64,000 nucleotides of DNA from Tetracentron sinense (Eukaryota > Streptophyta > Magnoliopsida > Trochodendrales > Trochodendraceae). Where the stretch lies: positions 4,590,501 to 4,654,500 of the forward strand of contig CM026560.1 in assembly GCA_015143295.1 (NCBI GenBank), in the 5' to 3' direction. The notes beneath the pieces were generated by a model. It was given only the letters and a program-made list of their open reading frames with translations. It did not search any database and was not told the origin of the DNA. How positions within the stretch are numbered: position 1 is the first letter of the stretch; the number at the start of each line of letters is the position of its first letter. This document shows, in pieces, positions 36,901-44,689 of the stretch. Both the position numbers and the translations under genes were made by a program.

Positions 36901-39900
36901 AACCTCATCGTTTTTCTATGGAGATCCCCACAAATCACCCGTGTATGTCTAGGCTTCCCGTTGTGATCACACTTTAGTTTGTCTATGTGACTATGTCATT
37001 GGGAGGCATGTTCTTCCATATGGATTTCCCACCTTTATGAGCACTAGAAGATGCAGCAAGGCTTTAAAGATCACTGGTTGGAATAGGATCAGTGTAATCA
37101 AGGCATCTAGGCGATTAGGCCTATCTAGGCAAGGCGCACCCTAGGCGACGCTAGGCGATAAAAACAATCAAAGAATAATTATGTATATATATTAAATATA
37201 AATATATATAATATTATATATATTAAATATATATAATATTAATATATACACAGCAATTCAATGGGCAAATTAACATTTAATGATGTAATGCTTGAATGTA
37301 AATCTTTTTTTACTAAACTATTAGTTGACTTTTTGGCCCTGCAAATGAAAATATTTTTAAAAACTAAAATATGAGACTTTTTTACCAGACTTTTGAGTTT
37401 TGGTAATATTTTGTTATAGTACAATTTATGAAATTTTAAATTTTGAGAAATATCTTAGCATTTGCAAATTGAAATTTTGACAAATGCGCTAAAAAACGGA
37501 TTTTATTCTTGAACTGAAAGCTGACTATTTATTATTTAGGAATTTGGATCTAAGATAATTTTTATTAAATTCAAATGAGGGGTATAACCTTATTTACATA
37601 TATATTTCTTAAGTAAATAAAAGTAAAGTGTAAAACCATTTACTTAAATGGTATTTATATGTAAATAAGTTGTAAAACTGTAATGCAGACTAACCGTTAA
37701 AGGGTCCCAGTGACTACGCCCGCCTAGAGAAGTGCCTAGGCGGTGACAGTCCAAAACCGCCTAGGCAACGCCCAGGCAACGCCCGGTCACCCAGGCGACG
37801 CCTTGACTACACTGAATAGGATGCATAACTTTCATATAGCTTTCCTCATTTTGTATCATGGAGTATACTTAATCCAAAATAGGAAGCCTGTCTCTCCAAA
37901 ATCTGAACTCTAGTCAACTCAAACTCAGAGTTCAAGCCAACCAAGAAGTCAAAGATCTTGTTCTGCTCTACTTGTTGATGTCTATCCCTGTCTCTATTTG
38001 TGTCCTACTGCATAAGTTGATAATGATATAACTCTTTCCAAAGTCCTTGAAAAGTAGAATAGCAATTGCTAAACTCTTCTCCCCCTAACAAATGGTAGCA
38101 ATTTTTGGCCTCAACTAATAAACAAAGGCAATATTCTGTAGCTGGAAATTAATTCTGGTACCTTTATTCAAAATATCCTTCATTATACAGAGGAATAAGA
38201 AACCTTCACTAATGTGCGATTGCATGGAGTTGAGTAGCCATGACATCACCATGAGGTTCTCTTGTTCCTACTTGTCATATGATGCATCTTCGGTAGTAGG
38301 TTCCTTCACCCGATCATTCAAGAACCCTAGCTTCCCTCTCCCACCGATATACATCTAAGCGGATTGAGACCATTCATGTAAGTTAGTGCCACCCAACTTC
38401 ACAATTGTGATTTGCACACTAAAGTTGTCACCATAGGTCCATAACTACTTGTGATAGGCGTCAAACTGGAATTTTAGAAAACCTTTTTAATCACTTCAGA
38501 CCCACCTTCAGTTGACATTGATGATTATTTCCAAAAACAACCTTTAAACACTTGGTTAGATCTCCACAGATCAACAAAATCTCAAACTATGAGATTTAGG
38601 AATTTAACACTACAAAAAAAACCCCCAAAACAACGAAAAAGACACACTTGATGTGTGTGTGTCGGGGGGGACATCACCCTGATTTCAATCCTTTACCAAA
38701 CAAGTTTCAGAAATTCTGAAATATTAAACCACATCAAACAATTGCATTTTACCCCAGCATGCTAGACGGTGAATTAGTCATGGACGACGTAAAGAAAGAA
38801 AGATTCCCAGTTGGCCAATATAACAAACTCAAATACAAGATGATTGGGCCTTGCAGTTCACACATCTCAGCAGCTTGAAGAAATCTTTACAAAAGCTCCT
38901 GGTCCCACTCGTATTCAAGAATTATTGGTCAATTTGGGCATGATTGAAATCCATGCTCCAGCAAGAGGGAACATTGTGGGAAAATAAAGGTATTTTTCTT
39001 TTCTGGTTTTATCATAAGTATTCTTGTAATTTTCCTTTTGATGGGATTCTTGTAATTAGGTGTAATGTGATTATATGACTAGTGAGAATCATTAATAAAA
39101 GCTGGATGTCCTAGGAGAGGGATATAATTTCACCTCTCCATCTTTTCTCTTTTCCTATATTTCAATAGAAACCACGGATCACTAAAGGTAAAGGTAGTAT
39201 AGGAGATGCAGATCAGTGACGTCCACAGGAATGATAAAATTCCTTCACATCTTCATATTGCACACCGAAAATCTGTCTAAAATCCATCCTATGTACCAAT
39301 ACAAACTTGATTACCAATTTACCATCGGGTGAAAGAAAATTAATTACCCTGTCAGAAAACAAGACATTTTGGAAAGGAGATATTTGTGGGAAGATCATGA
39401 GAGAAAAACTTAACTTCTATCCCTATCAATAACTCAACATACCACCATATCAGAGAGGTGCGATGAATCTCTTAATTTCATATTTTGTGAGTGAAGTTCC
39501 TAGTCCTAGTGTCCATGCCTGTGCTGGTCATACTCCTTACAATTTACTGTACATTTGGGCAATGAAAGGTGATTGCAAGAGTCATTGAGTGGCAGACAGT
39601 GAGTCTCGACTATTTAACTGAAACTAAATCAGCAATAGCCGTAAAGTTGACTAGAAATGCTTATTCCATAAATGCAAGACAAGTTGAAGAACAAAATCCA
39701 ATACCAGACAAGTCAACTAGAAACAGATATTTGGAAATGGGCAGTTGGAACTAGAAATCAAAATACAAAGTGCACTGCTCTTTTTCAAAACATATCATAT
39801 GCAGCAAAGAAAGAATGACAATTTAAGAACACCATAACACAATATTCATAGGTTCCCCTTGCTTCTGTAAGTTACACTGACAATATTGACGGAATTAAAG

Positions 39901-42121
39901 TACCAATCAAATAGACAACTAGAACAGTCTACGAGGAGCACACTGGTAGATGTTTCACAAATGTAGAGGTAGGGCACACATCAAATAATTTCCATCTATG
40001 ACATCTCTTGCGCCAAAAATCAATCCAGTGAGAAGATTGTGACATATAACTTTCAGGAACCATTTGCCATAATTAGCGACTGAAAAACAATGGGATAGAT
40101 GGGATGGCTACAACCGCCTGGGTTGATGTTTGGGTGAGGGATATCCACTATTTGGGCTCATCTATAATGGGGTCCAAATCTCTTGAATGAAAACCAAGGA
40201 CACCGATATGGTGTATGCCATTGGTATATTTTTGTTATGATCTACCATTCAAGTTCATCCTTTTTTTTCCTTTTGTATGGATGAAATTATTAAGAGAAGA
40301 AAAGGATCTGAGAGATACTCTCAATCTCTCTTTAATATTTTGAATATCAGAAACTTTGATGCACACCCTCCATTGAGCAGCAATGCATTAAAAAAAACAG
40401 CAAGCAACCTCTTAGAGAAATATTACCTAGTAGCCACTAATTCAAATACAAAGATAGGAGAAAATTACAGATAACAGATTACTATTCTTCAAGAAATTGA
40501 ATAAGATGAGAAACAAGCTATAGTACCATCTTGTCCGTGTTGTATCGACCAGCAAAACCAATACCAGACTTCCGATGTTGACCAGCCCAAAACACTTCAC
40601 CGCCCAAAGATAAATGTGGGGTGACACTCTATAGGAGAAAAAAATTACTTTCGATAAGGATTTAAAATGAATGCTCATTATGGAATGCAACCTTATCACA
40701 AAGAGAGAGAGAGAGAGGTAAATTGCAGCCATTTGTGATGAACGAAGATCTGTAAAAACATTTATACTTATAATGATCAACAAACACCAAAAGAACTTTA
40801 CTGCCGCCTATTATTGAATCAATGTTATGGAAACTGAAAAGATTGGAAAGTTGATAACAGACAATAGAAAATACTATTAAGATTTTTATAATTGATAGAA
40901 GAACTATTAAGAAAACAGATGATAAGAAAATTTTCTAATAACGGTGTAAATGCAAGGTATCTGTTACTTGCTCCTTTATCTATGATTAATTGATTACTAG
41001 GCATGGAGGGTTTTCTAAAGGAAGTTACTAATTATTTTCTTAACTTAGGAATGGAAATTTCTAGCTTGTTCTATCAACTCGTCCAGACAAACCTTGCATT
41101 TTCACGGACTAAGTTGAGATTTTCAACCCGTGGGACGGATTTGGTTTGCACTCCCCAGACCCGTTGGATAATATAACCTAGTTATTTTATTATTAATTAT
41201 ATAGACTACTAATTTTTAAGTTTTAAAGATAAATATTATTATTATTATTTTGACTACTAGGTTTGGTTTGGTTGGCACTGGTTAAAGATTACTAATTATA
41301 TAGACTACTAGGTTTGGTTTGCACTGGCTAAAGATTTTTTTTTTAATTTTTAAAGATTATTATAATTTAAGTATAACTAATTTATCATTCTATTAAACAG
41401 TGGGCTCAGGGGTTCTTAATGGATTGGGTTAGGATCTCCTCACTGTCCAGTGCTCAACACTACCCATCCGACCTGTTGCAACCTTCCTTTACTAAAATCA
41501 GGCAAAATAATGTAACCAGTGCTGGCTTCCTCCCTCTTGCACAGACAGCTATAATTGGGGGCAAAAGGTCATCACAAGAGATCAAACAGGCAAAATGTTT
41601 GTCATCATTCACCGTGGACAGGTTATTCATCATTCATCATGAGTTTTTTTTTTAATGACATGTCTAAATAAGTAAAAAAAGAAACAACTTTTTGTAATCA
41701 TGCATTGAATTTTCTACTGTAGATTTAATATTTCAATACACTGGAAACCCCACCTACATAATGTGTTTCCTAAAAGAAAAATGAAAAACAAAACAGATTA
41801 TTAATGTAGCCAACCCCATATAGTTCAAAAAAATAGTTGGGATATCGCTCTGATGATAATGAAGATGATATAGCTCACAGAGGACTAAAAGTCACACCCC
41901 CTCCTACCCATGAGAGATGTACAGATAGATAGAAGGACTAGATAGATAACAATCACTCAGCATATACAGCAAGTGTGGTGATAACCATGTACCATATCTC
42001 ATGAATGAGAAGATTGTAAATCCCAGTTAAGATACGTCTAAACCAAATCTTTTACCTGGATGTAATTAGCTCCGAATAAGGCACCATTCCCAAGTTGGAA
42101 TTGAGTCCTGTAATCTTTGCC
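3425..42121 (-). CDS. TOM40: Mitochondrial import receptor subunit TOM40 (C-terminal six exons; 5' exons not seen)
   Basis: TOM40 is the beta-barrel pore of the TOM complex in the outer mitochondrial membrane, through which nearly all cytosol-made precursors enter. Six exons on the minus strand join in frame: 42121-42056, 40628-40527, 6293-6225, 6138-6055, 4185-4090 and 3481-3425 (66, 102, 69, 84, 96 and 57 nt; 157 codons plus TAG). All are whole codons with GT donors and AG acceptors, so every intron is phase 0. Recognisable plant TOM40 stretches include [38 protein letters not shown] and [15 protein letters not shown]. The last strand ends [10 protein letters not shown] and fits the SAM-recognised beta-signal (polar-x-G-x-x-hydrophobic-x-hydrophobic). 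No in-frame stop or frameshift is present, so the gene looks functional. Plant TOM40 is about 300 residues, so roughly the N-terminal half is missing here. I did not find its exons up to 64000. The introns hold nested transposons totalling tens of kilobases. Confidence 0.93.
4090..4185 (-). CDS. TOM40: TOM40 exon, 32 codons
   Basis: The acceptor is ..atttgcag and the donor GTGGGATCC starts at 4089. The product begins [20 protein letters not shown] and ends [11 protein letters not shown]. The following intron is 608 bp (4089-3482). Confidence 0.94.
4371..4800. repeat. Two-copy direct repeat, period 239 bp, in a TOM40 intron
   Basis: The unit starting taaccaatactcccaaaag begins at 4371 and again at 4610. 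Both copies share aggagcggaRgattaaattc, ctcatagccYagatc, ccaccccgagtgtgc and cgaaaatg.ccctgcatta. The junction (about 4572-4590) contains a tRNA B-box-like word when read on the minus strand (gttcgagactcc), hinting at a SINE-like origin. No A box or poly-A tail was found, so the class is unproven. Confidence 0.6.
6055..6138 (-). CDS. TOM40: TOM40 exon, 28 codons
   Basis: The acceptor is ..ctcttcag and the donor GTAAATTG starts at 6054. The product runs from [12 protein letters not shown] to GYDYILRQ, matching the plant TOM40 barrel. The next intron is 1,869 bp (6054-4186). Confidence 0.94.
6225..6293 (-). CDS. TOM40: TOM40 exon, 23 codons, downstream of the 34-kb intron
   Basis: The acceptor is ..ccctgcag and the donor GTAAGAAAG starts at 6224. 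It encodes [20 protein letters not shown] followed by SEK, one of the most conserved TOM40 segments. The following intron (6224-6139) is only 86 bp. Confidence 0.94.
7741..7900. repeat. Possible MITE fragment with TATCGG/TATCAG words
   Basis: A short stretch (ccatatcggtaagtcggttt, then atatcagcatatcagttgg) resembles the sub-terminal repeats of hAT-type MITEs. Only one end is visible and no duplication was found. The rest of 6294-8267 shows nothing I can name. Confidence 0.25.
8405..11145 (+). repeat. 5' LTR of the gypsy element (2,741 bp)
   Basis: It starts tataacgaccc and ends gttcggagcgtcaca. It holds a TATA-type promoter motif near 9076 and a purine-rich (GA) leader at about 9150-9225. 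Its ends align with the 3' LTR at 15123-16222. The 3' copy lacks the segment equivalent to 8771-10648. Confidence 0.85.
9076..9086 (+). promoter_or_regulatory. Putative LTR TATA box (gypsy 5' LTR)
   Basis: The motif tctataaaatg stands after cacatgacctta and before ggaggccagcc. The same arrangement recurs in the solo LTRs at 26920 (tatataaggg, plus strand) and at 54076-54087 on the minus strand, which supports a conserved core promoter for this LTR family. Confidence 0.55.
11147..11159 (+). other. Primer binding site (initiator tRNA-Met) of the gypsy element
   Basis: tttgtatcagagc lies one base after the 5' LTR end. It differs at one position from the plant initiator tRNA-Met primer site tggtatcagagc. 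Confidence 0.8.
11323..11875 (+). pseudogene. Gag remnant and replaced sequence of the gypsy element
   Basis: An ATG at 11324 opens a short frame ([20 protein letters not shown]) that soon stops. A second short piece around 11487-11605 reads [14 protein letters not shown]. From about 11640 to 11870 the sequence is AT-rich and non-coding, so most of gag, including any zinc knuckle, is missing. Assignment to gag rests on position only. Confidence 0.4.
11876..15143 (+). pseudogene. Gypsy pol remnant: protease end, RT, RNase H, integrase, chromodomain-like tail
   Basis: Domain order is that of Ty3/gypsy. The protease end reads [10 protein letters not shown] (about 11988). RT (about 12230-12900) shows [28 protein letters not shown] and the catalytic FIDDILVYS (about 12790). 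RNase H shows [15 protein letters not shown] (about 13225). The integrase zinc region has H..H and CLVCQQ, and the core has [10 protein letters not shown]. Breaks include TAA at 12374, a frameshift near 12740, TAG at 12856, a frame change near 13540, and stops at 13938 (TGA) and 14214 (TAA). The last frame (14712-15143) carries [20 protein letters not shown], typical of chromovirus tails, and its stop lies inside the 3' LTR. The copy cannot make a full polyprotein. Confidence 0.88.
15107..15122 (+). other. Polypurine tract of the gypsy element
   Basis: The purine run taaagaggggagat sits immediately before the 3' LTR start tataacgaccc at 15123, where plus-strand synthesis would be primed. It overlaps the end of the coding frame. 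Confidence 0.7.
15123..16222 (+). repeat. 3' LTR of the gypsy element (1,100 bp, rearranged)
   Basis: It aligns with the 5' LTR at both ends. It lacks about 1,879 bp (5' LTR equivalent 8771-10648; breakpoint near 15489) and has a 236-bp tandem duplication (15618-15853 and 15854-16089). The arithmetic closes: 2741 - 1879 + 236 = 1098. Many differences between the LTRs are C/T or G/A. Confidence 0.85.
15618..16089 (+). repeat. 236-bp tandem duplication inside the 3' LTR
   Basis: The unit starting tgtggaaaataatttagaag begins at 15618 and at 15854. The copies differ at only a few positions, fewer than separate the two LTRs, so the duplication is younger than the insertion. Confidence 0.85.
17323..17610 (+). 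repeat. Pyrimidine-rich minisatellite in the hAT 5' region
   Basis: Three copies of a 75-95-bp unit follow one another: (CT)n, then ccagcacagtgcgttctcta, then c.caccgtgct (or c.cactgtgct), a poly-T run, and cttcctaaatcctaattc. Copies differ mainly in CT and T run length. The repeat lies between the 5' terminus and the transposase start and could be part of the untranslated leader or promoter. Confidence 0.8.
18586..21192 (+). pseudogene. hAT transposase (BED finger, DUF659-like, hATC), four exons, with nonsense mutations
   Basis: Predicted exons are 18586-20039, 20144-20424, 20524-20642 and 20740-21192, 769 codons including the stop. The ATG at 18586 directly follows an acceptor-like ttcaaag, suggesting a 5' UTR intron. 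The N-terminal BED finger has CNFCHNTY then HRLKLH. The DUF659-type core has IMSDGWTD (first catalytic Asp), VITDNAS (second) and [13 protein letters not shown]. The C-terminal dimerisation region has [17 protein letters not shown], and the acidic tail ends DDDDE. Disabling changes are TGA at 19264-19266, adjacent TAG TAG at 20529-20534 where two tryptophans are expected, and TAA at 21010-21012. The frame is otherwise kept, so decay is recent. As it stands the copy is non-functional unless these stops are avoided. Confidence 0.9.
22336..22347 (+). other. Primer binding site of the SIRE-like copia
   Basis: tggtatcagagc is a perfect match to the plant initiator tRNA-Met primer site, two bases after the 5' LTR end (ttttca at 22333). 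Confidence 0.88.
23990..24870 (+). repeat. LTR minisatellite A: roughly 60-bp units
   Basis: Repeats of tctttggcgaggtgcgtgac, tgatcatcgggagtggg and tgga.taatatccatag occur in at least four tandem copies between 23990 and 24215 and again from about 24660 to 24860, with a different motif (tacctTgaggtgaaaggcc) between. Related units are expanded in the minus-strand solo LTR at 52230-53220. Confidence 0.75.
24876..25620 (+). repeat. LTR minisatellite B with higher-order structure
   Basis: The basic unit of about 50 bp contains tgatagatatgYcgt, a variable linker, accgtggctgagtcagatgg and ttgtg. A composite block beginning gttgtgttat recurs at about 24876, 25096, 25251 and 25407. The last two intervals are about 155 bp (three monomers each) and the first about 220 bp. 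Monomer types alternate in a fixed order. Confidence 0.75.
26920..26930 (+). promoter_or_regulatory. Putative LTR TATA box (outer solo LTR)
   Basis: ctatataaggg follows catgaccttggc and precedes ggaggccagcc, the same context as the gypsy 5' LTR motif at 9076. A GA-rich leader follows at 26996-27056. Confidence 0.6.
28540..29060 (+). repeat. LTR minisatellite C: roughly 30-32-bp units
   Basis: Degenerate tandem units of gtcagaggtgttttgcctgg with cagggttaaact run from about 28540 to 28720. They decay into shorter units of tcagatgtgtatcctggc-type sequence up to about 29060. They lie in the outer solo LTR. Confidence 0.7.
30831..30923 (+). repeat. 31-bp tandem triplication in the copia gag
   Basis: tcttcttgtgaggagactag plus gggttatatgg is present three times (30831-30861, 30862-30892, 30893-30923) with one substitution. 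Two extra copies add 62 bp, not a multiple of three, so the triplication itself shifts the gag frame. Confidence 0.92.
31791..33086 (+). other. Non-coding internal region of the SIRE-like element
   Basis: About 1.3 kb with no coding signal. It includes alternating actac.../gtgaaagc motifs at 32320-32480 and a purine run ttagggggagaagatcaag at 33025-33043 that resembles a copia polypurine tract. No protease, integrase or RT motifs are seen on either strand. Confidence 0.6.
33087..33207 (+). repeat. Truncated 3' LTR of the SIRE-like element (121 bp)
   Basis: Matches the last 121 bp of the 5' LTR (22213-22333) with about four differences, ending gttcaccggatttttca. The preceding 1.1 kb of LTR expected from the 5' copy is absent. 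The duplication CATCT follows at 33208, so the outer end is intact and the loss is internal. Confidence 0.8.
34685..35585. mobile_element. GGCC-rich non-autonomous insert in the copia pol
   Basis: Copia coding is visible up to about 34682 and again from about 35590, so about 0.9 kb is foreign. The ends are rich in ggcctaggtc, ggccccagcc and aggcccacctagg words; the middle is AT-rich. taggcatc (34664-34671) and tcggcatc near the right edge differ at one base and could be an 8-bp duplication, but no matching terminal inverted repeats were seen. Confidence 0.45.
36134..36891. mobile_element. hAT-like MITE with GATTCAA/TTGAATC sub-terminal repeats
   Basis: The left end ggttgttaaatcgtaatc and right end caaggatttaacaa are roughly inverted (ttgttaaatc / gatttaacaa). 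The flanks are packed with gattcaa and ttgaatcg words. The centre is AT-rich with a poly-T. It separates the copia protease from gag. The duplication could not be fixed because the right end looks rearranged (ataacaacc follows). Confidence 0.55.
37090..37814. mobile_element. hAT-family MITE, 725 bp, TIR shared with the hAT at 16989
   Basis: Left end CAGTGTAATCAAGGC; right end reversed CAGTGTAGTCAAGGCG. The perfect 8-bp duplication AATAGGAT lies at 37082-37089 and 37815-37822. Sub-terminal cgcctaggc-type repeats occur at both ends. The interior (about 37260-37680) is the reverse complement of the interior of the MITE at 45822-46490, so both are one subfamily in opposite orientation. Inserted in the gag of the minus-strand copia. 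Confidence 0.92.
38856..38987 (+). pseudogene. C-terminal end of a plus-strand copia polyprotein
   Basis: An open frame reads [20 protein letters not shown] and then [12 protein letters not shown] before TAA at 38985. This is the usual copia RNase H end (..ADIFTKAL...LGM..). Upstream RNase H and RT are not recognisable. The stop lies just inside the putative LTR. Its orientation is opposite to the neighbouring copia gag, so it is a separate element. Confidence 0.75.
38975..39164 (+). repeat. Putative short 3' LTR of the plus-strand copia fragment
   Basis: It begins tgtgggaaaataaagg right after a purine run (gcaagagggaacat) and the copia coding end, and contains a gtattcttgtaa / gattcttgtaa pair. 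A possible CA end is at 39163-39164 (tatatttca). No second LTR was found to confirm the borders. Confidence 0.5.
39165..40526. other. Unassigned part of the 34-kb intron
   Basis: AT-rich DNA leading to the exon at 40527. Short open frames occur (for example 39213-39398 minus and 39569-39754 plus), but none has a recognisable motif, and I see no element ends. Confidence 0.5.
40527..40628 (-). CDS. TOM40: TOM40 exon, 34 codons, upstream of the 34-kb intron
   Basis: The acceptor is ..cctatag and the donor GTACTA starts at 40526. The product begins [17 protein letters not shown] and ends GRYNTDKM. The next exon in the reading frame (VATGQ...) is at 6293, so the donor at 40526 must splice over 34 kb. 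The donor is GT but weakly matching (GTACTA), which may matter for such a long intron. Confidence 0.93.
40629..42055 (-). other. TOM40: 1,427-bp TOM40 intron
   Basis: The donor GTAAAAG starts at 42055 and the acceptor tatag ends at 40629. It contains a small repeat of attatatagactacta at about 41197 and 41296 and a tggtttgcactgg-type block repeated near 41270-41330. No gene is visible. Confidence 0.8.
42056..42121 (-). CDS. TOM40: TOM40 exon (first of six visible), 22 codons
   Basis: The acceptor ends ..tatacag before 42121 and the donor GTAAAAG starts at 42055. The exon encodes [20 protein letters not shown] followed by IQ, a mid-barrel segment of plant TOM40. It reads directly into the next exon at 40628 in phase 0. 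The intron between them is 1,427 bp. Confidence 0.93.
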
Positions 42122-43147
42122 CTGTATAAAAAGAAAGGAACAGATTTTTAGTCCTTGAAGATAGAATGGCATTACCACTATGCAGTACCACCATATGTTT
42201 GCGATAAACTATCAATTTAAAGGAGTTGGTCATCAGATTCCGAGGAATTTTTCTATCTCGCTAATTAGAATAAAGAATGACTGAATTGTCATAATGCAAG
42301 AGCATTCAACAAGACTGAAGAGAGCACCATCTGCAAAAACGTCAATAACATGCAAGGAAAAAAAAACAATTAGATTGTATCACAGATAATCTTTAGTACC
42401 TGCACACATATTAAATTAAAAAGAAATTAAAAAAAATCCCAGCATAGATGATAATAGCATATTTATCTAATATATTTGGTTACCTCAGAATCCAGGTATA
42501 AAACAACAAAATTCTCAACACCAATGAGTATTTGGGCCTCAGAACTTTGTTTTAAAGCCAAGGAAAATCACTCAACAAGGATCTACATGGAAGCTGTATC
42601 CTCTGACATCAAACAGGTCATAGAAAAAATCTACTATATATATATATATTAGACCTCTTATTCTTTTATAGAACCACAATCACTATAATTAATTCTATAT
42701 TTTACTGAATATAAGTCTAAAATTTGGATAATATAATAATATTAAACTAAAATATCTTTAAATTTATCCCTTTTTATTGAAACCAAAATTTTCTATTCCA
42801 ACAATCAACATTTGAATCCAGGATTGTTCTTGGTCATGGTTTTATATATCTGCACAAAAATGTGATAAATTTGCAAAATAGCCCAATATCATATGCTATA
42901 TCTATCTATGGTATTTGTCTTTTTACAAAATATCGCTGATATGTCTTGCAAATATAGCATAAATCTCACTATATATCGCAATTATCGCATTATCTAGGTG
43001 AGAAATTGAGTTTTTTTAGTAGAAAATTTTCAATATGATATTTGGGATTTTTTTTTAAAAAAAAATTGGTTTTTCACCAACTCTTCACCCAATCACTTGG
43101 ATTTGGGTTATTAAATCCTAAATAAACCAAAATGTGGCGAGAATCGT
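42122..43147 (-). other. TOM40: Start of the next TOM40 intron (runs at least to 64000)
   Basis: The acceptor tacag ends at 42122. The following DNA is AT-rich and non-coding, with a stretch at about 42830-43010 rich in tatcgc/tatagc words that may be a MITE remnant. No upstream TOM40 exon could be found in 42122-64000. Confidence 0.6.
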
Positions 43148-43603
43148 CACTGTTTTAAAACTCGTCGAGTCGACTCGAAACTTGGCCGAGTCGACTCGCC
43201 TCGGCCAGGTTTCGAGTCGAGTTTCAAGCAAAACTCGGTTTTGACAAAAACTTGCCCCGACTCGCCCGAGTTTTTGCACTTTTTTTTAAAACTAAAAATC
43301 AAGTAAACTGCCTGCCCGATTGACTAAATTATGTTTTTTTTTCTTTTTTTTAACACACCCCACTCACTTTTAAGTATAAATACAAAACAAAAGGGGGATG
43401 TTTAGTATATATTGAATTATATATCTTATTTTAGGCATGGTTTATCATTAATTTTGAATCTATACCATATATATTATTAGAAAAATATTATATATGTCCG
43501 AGTATTAGGTGTCATTACTCGGACGAGTTTTGCCAGAGTTTCCGAGTTAACTTTACTCGGCAAGTTTTCGAGTCGAGCCAAGTTTTCAGGTTTTAAAACA
43601 CTG
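43148..43603. mobile_element. hAT-type MITE with CGAGT sub-terminal repeats, 456 bp
   Basis: Left end CACTGTTTTAAAACTCG; right end reversed CAGTGTTTTAAAACC (one internal mismatch in 14). Perfect 8-bp duplications AGAATCGT lie at 43140-43147 and 43604-43611. Both ends are packed with gagtcgactcg, actcgcc and gagtcgag words. The centre is AT-rich and non-coding. Confidence 0.92.
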
Positions 43604-43611
43604 AGAATCGT

Positions 43612-44689
43612 CACTTAGAACATGTAGAGCAAAAAAAAATTTGAAAAAAGTGGTGACAAAGCATATTTTATAAGCTTAATAGTAGACAATCAACTTCCAA
43701 TATTTCAGTATGTTACTATGTTGTATATTTTAGGCCAATCTTCGATTGGCTGAAAAATATTTGATTTTAAACAAGAAAAATACATTTCGAAAATGTATTT
43801 AATTGATTAGGACTAATATTATAAGCCAAATGGATATGGATATAGAGGTATACAGCCACACGGACGGTGAAAGTGACAACTCATTACTCACAGTATCTAT
43901 TGATAGGAGTGTTGGTGCAGCTTGAAGAGGACGAGGACTACCGTTATGTTTGAGAGTATACAATATGGTATCATCGTATCAAGGGTTGGGACCATTGGGT
44001 ACAATATTGTAGTCATGTAAACAACTATCCTCTTGGTCAGGGTAGAAACAACAACGACTTCAAGCCTGCACGCAACTCCTCATTGATTTGATTTTGGCTC
44101 TGGGACTAGAGAGTCCCTTCACTATTATTTGAGTTCATATTTATCTTTATATGACTTTTGGATGGAAAAATAATGTATGAATGTTATCTTACAATGCCGT
44201 CAACGCGTATCTTTGCCTCGTTCCAATTTCATCTCTTATGTACATTGTTGTGTTTTTCATTTTTTGAATGCTAAGTGTGCATTAGTATCTATTTTAACAT
44301 TCCTTAAGGTTCATTATTGACATTTAAAACCTTGCTCTTGGGCGATCATTTAAGCAACAAAATATCTGACTTGAAAGCAAGAGAGTAAGATGAGTACAAG
44401 CATCTATTCCATCATAGACAACACTCAACATGCAAAACAGACTTGCCAACATAGGATGCCCCACAAGCAATAACATAGTGCTAATCAAAACATATAAGTC
44501 TCCTCTGAGGCTGTGACACTCGACGCTCAGGTTTAGGTGATCTGCCAAGCAACTGGAATTTAAGAGTAACTTCTTGGATCTGAAAATTCCATGGTCCGTA
44601 TTTGGAAAAGGGGACATCTACATGTCCTCTACAAGTTGATAGTTTGAACCCCAAGTACATATTTTGATGATAATAAAAAATTCTCCTGA
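43612..44689. other. Unassigned intron DNA
   Basis: Mostly AT-rich. An open stretch near 43830-43920 reads MDMDIEVYSHTDGESDNS and resembles the acidic tail of some hAT transposases, but it is too short to assign. No element borders were resolved. Confidence 0.35.

Larger units (their letters stand above)
33213..38518 (-). pseudogene. Minus-strand Ty1/copia remnant: gag, protease, integrase, start of RT
   Basis: Read from right to left. Gag starts at ATG 38518 and continues over 38500-37823 ([20 protein letters not shown] near 37950). After a MITE, a CCHC-like knuckle lies near 36960-36905 ([14 protein letters not shown]). Protease has [11 protein letters not shown] near 35890-35850, with Ser where copia proteases have Gly in DSGA. 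Integrase parts are at 34682-34440 ([18 protein letters not shown]) and 34400-33893 ([20 protein letters not shown]). RT start is at 33450-33213 (KWVFVVKHK, then KFALVVKMN). Many stops and frame changes are present. Three MITE-like inserts break it (37090-37814, about 36134-36891, about 34685-35585). The RT signal stops at the SIRE-like element's right-hand duplication. Confidence 0.8.
6294..40526 (-). other. TOM40: 34,233-bp TOM40 intron filled with nested transposable elements
   Basis: The donor GTACTA is at 40526-40521 and the acceptor ctgcag ends at 6294. The flanking exons join without gain or loss of a codon. It contains the SIRE-like copia element and its three insertions (8273-33207), a minus-strand copia remnant (33213-38518), MITEs, and a copia 3' fragment (38856-39164). 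The unassigned DNA at 6294-8267 is AT-rich with no supported coding sequence. Confidence 0.85.

Noticed and set aside
39213..39398. 61-residue minus-strand frame inside the TOM40 intron
   Set aside because: No conserved motif, and both neighbouring TOM40 exons join without it.
42830..43010. TATCGC/TATAGC-rich stretch resembling a MITE
   Set aside because: Neither terminal inverted repeats nor a target duplication could be identified.
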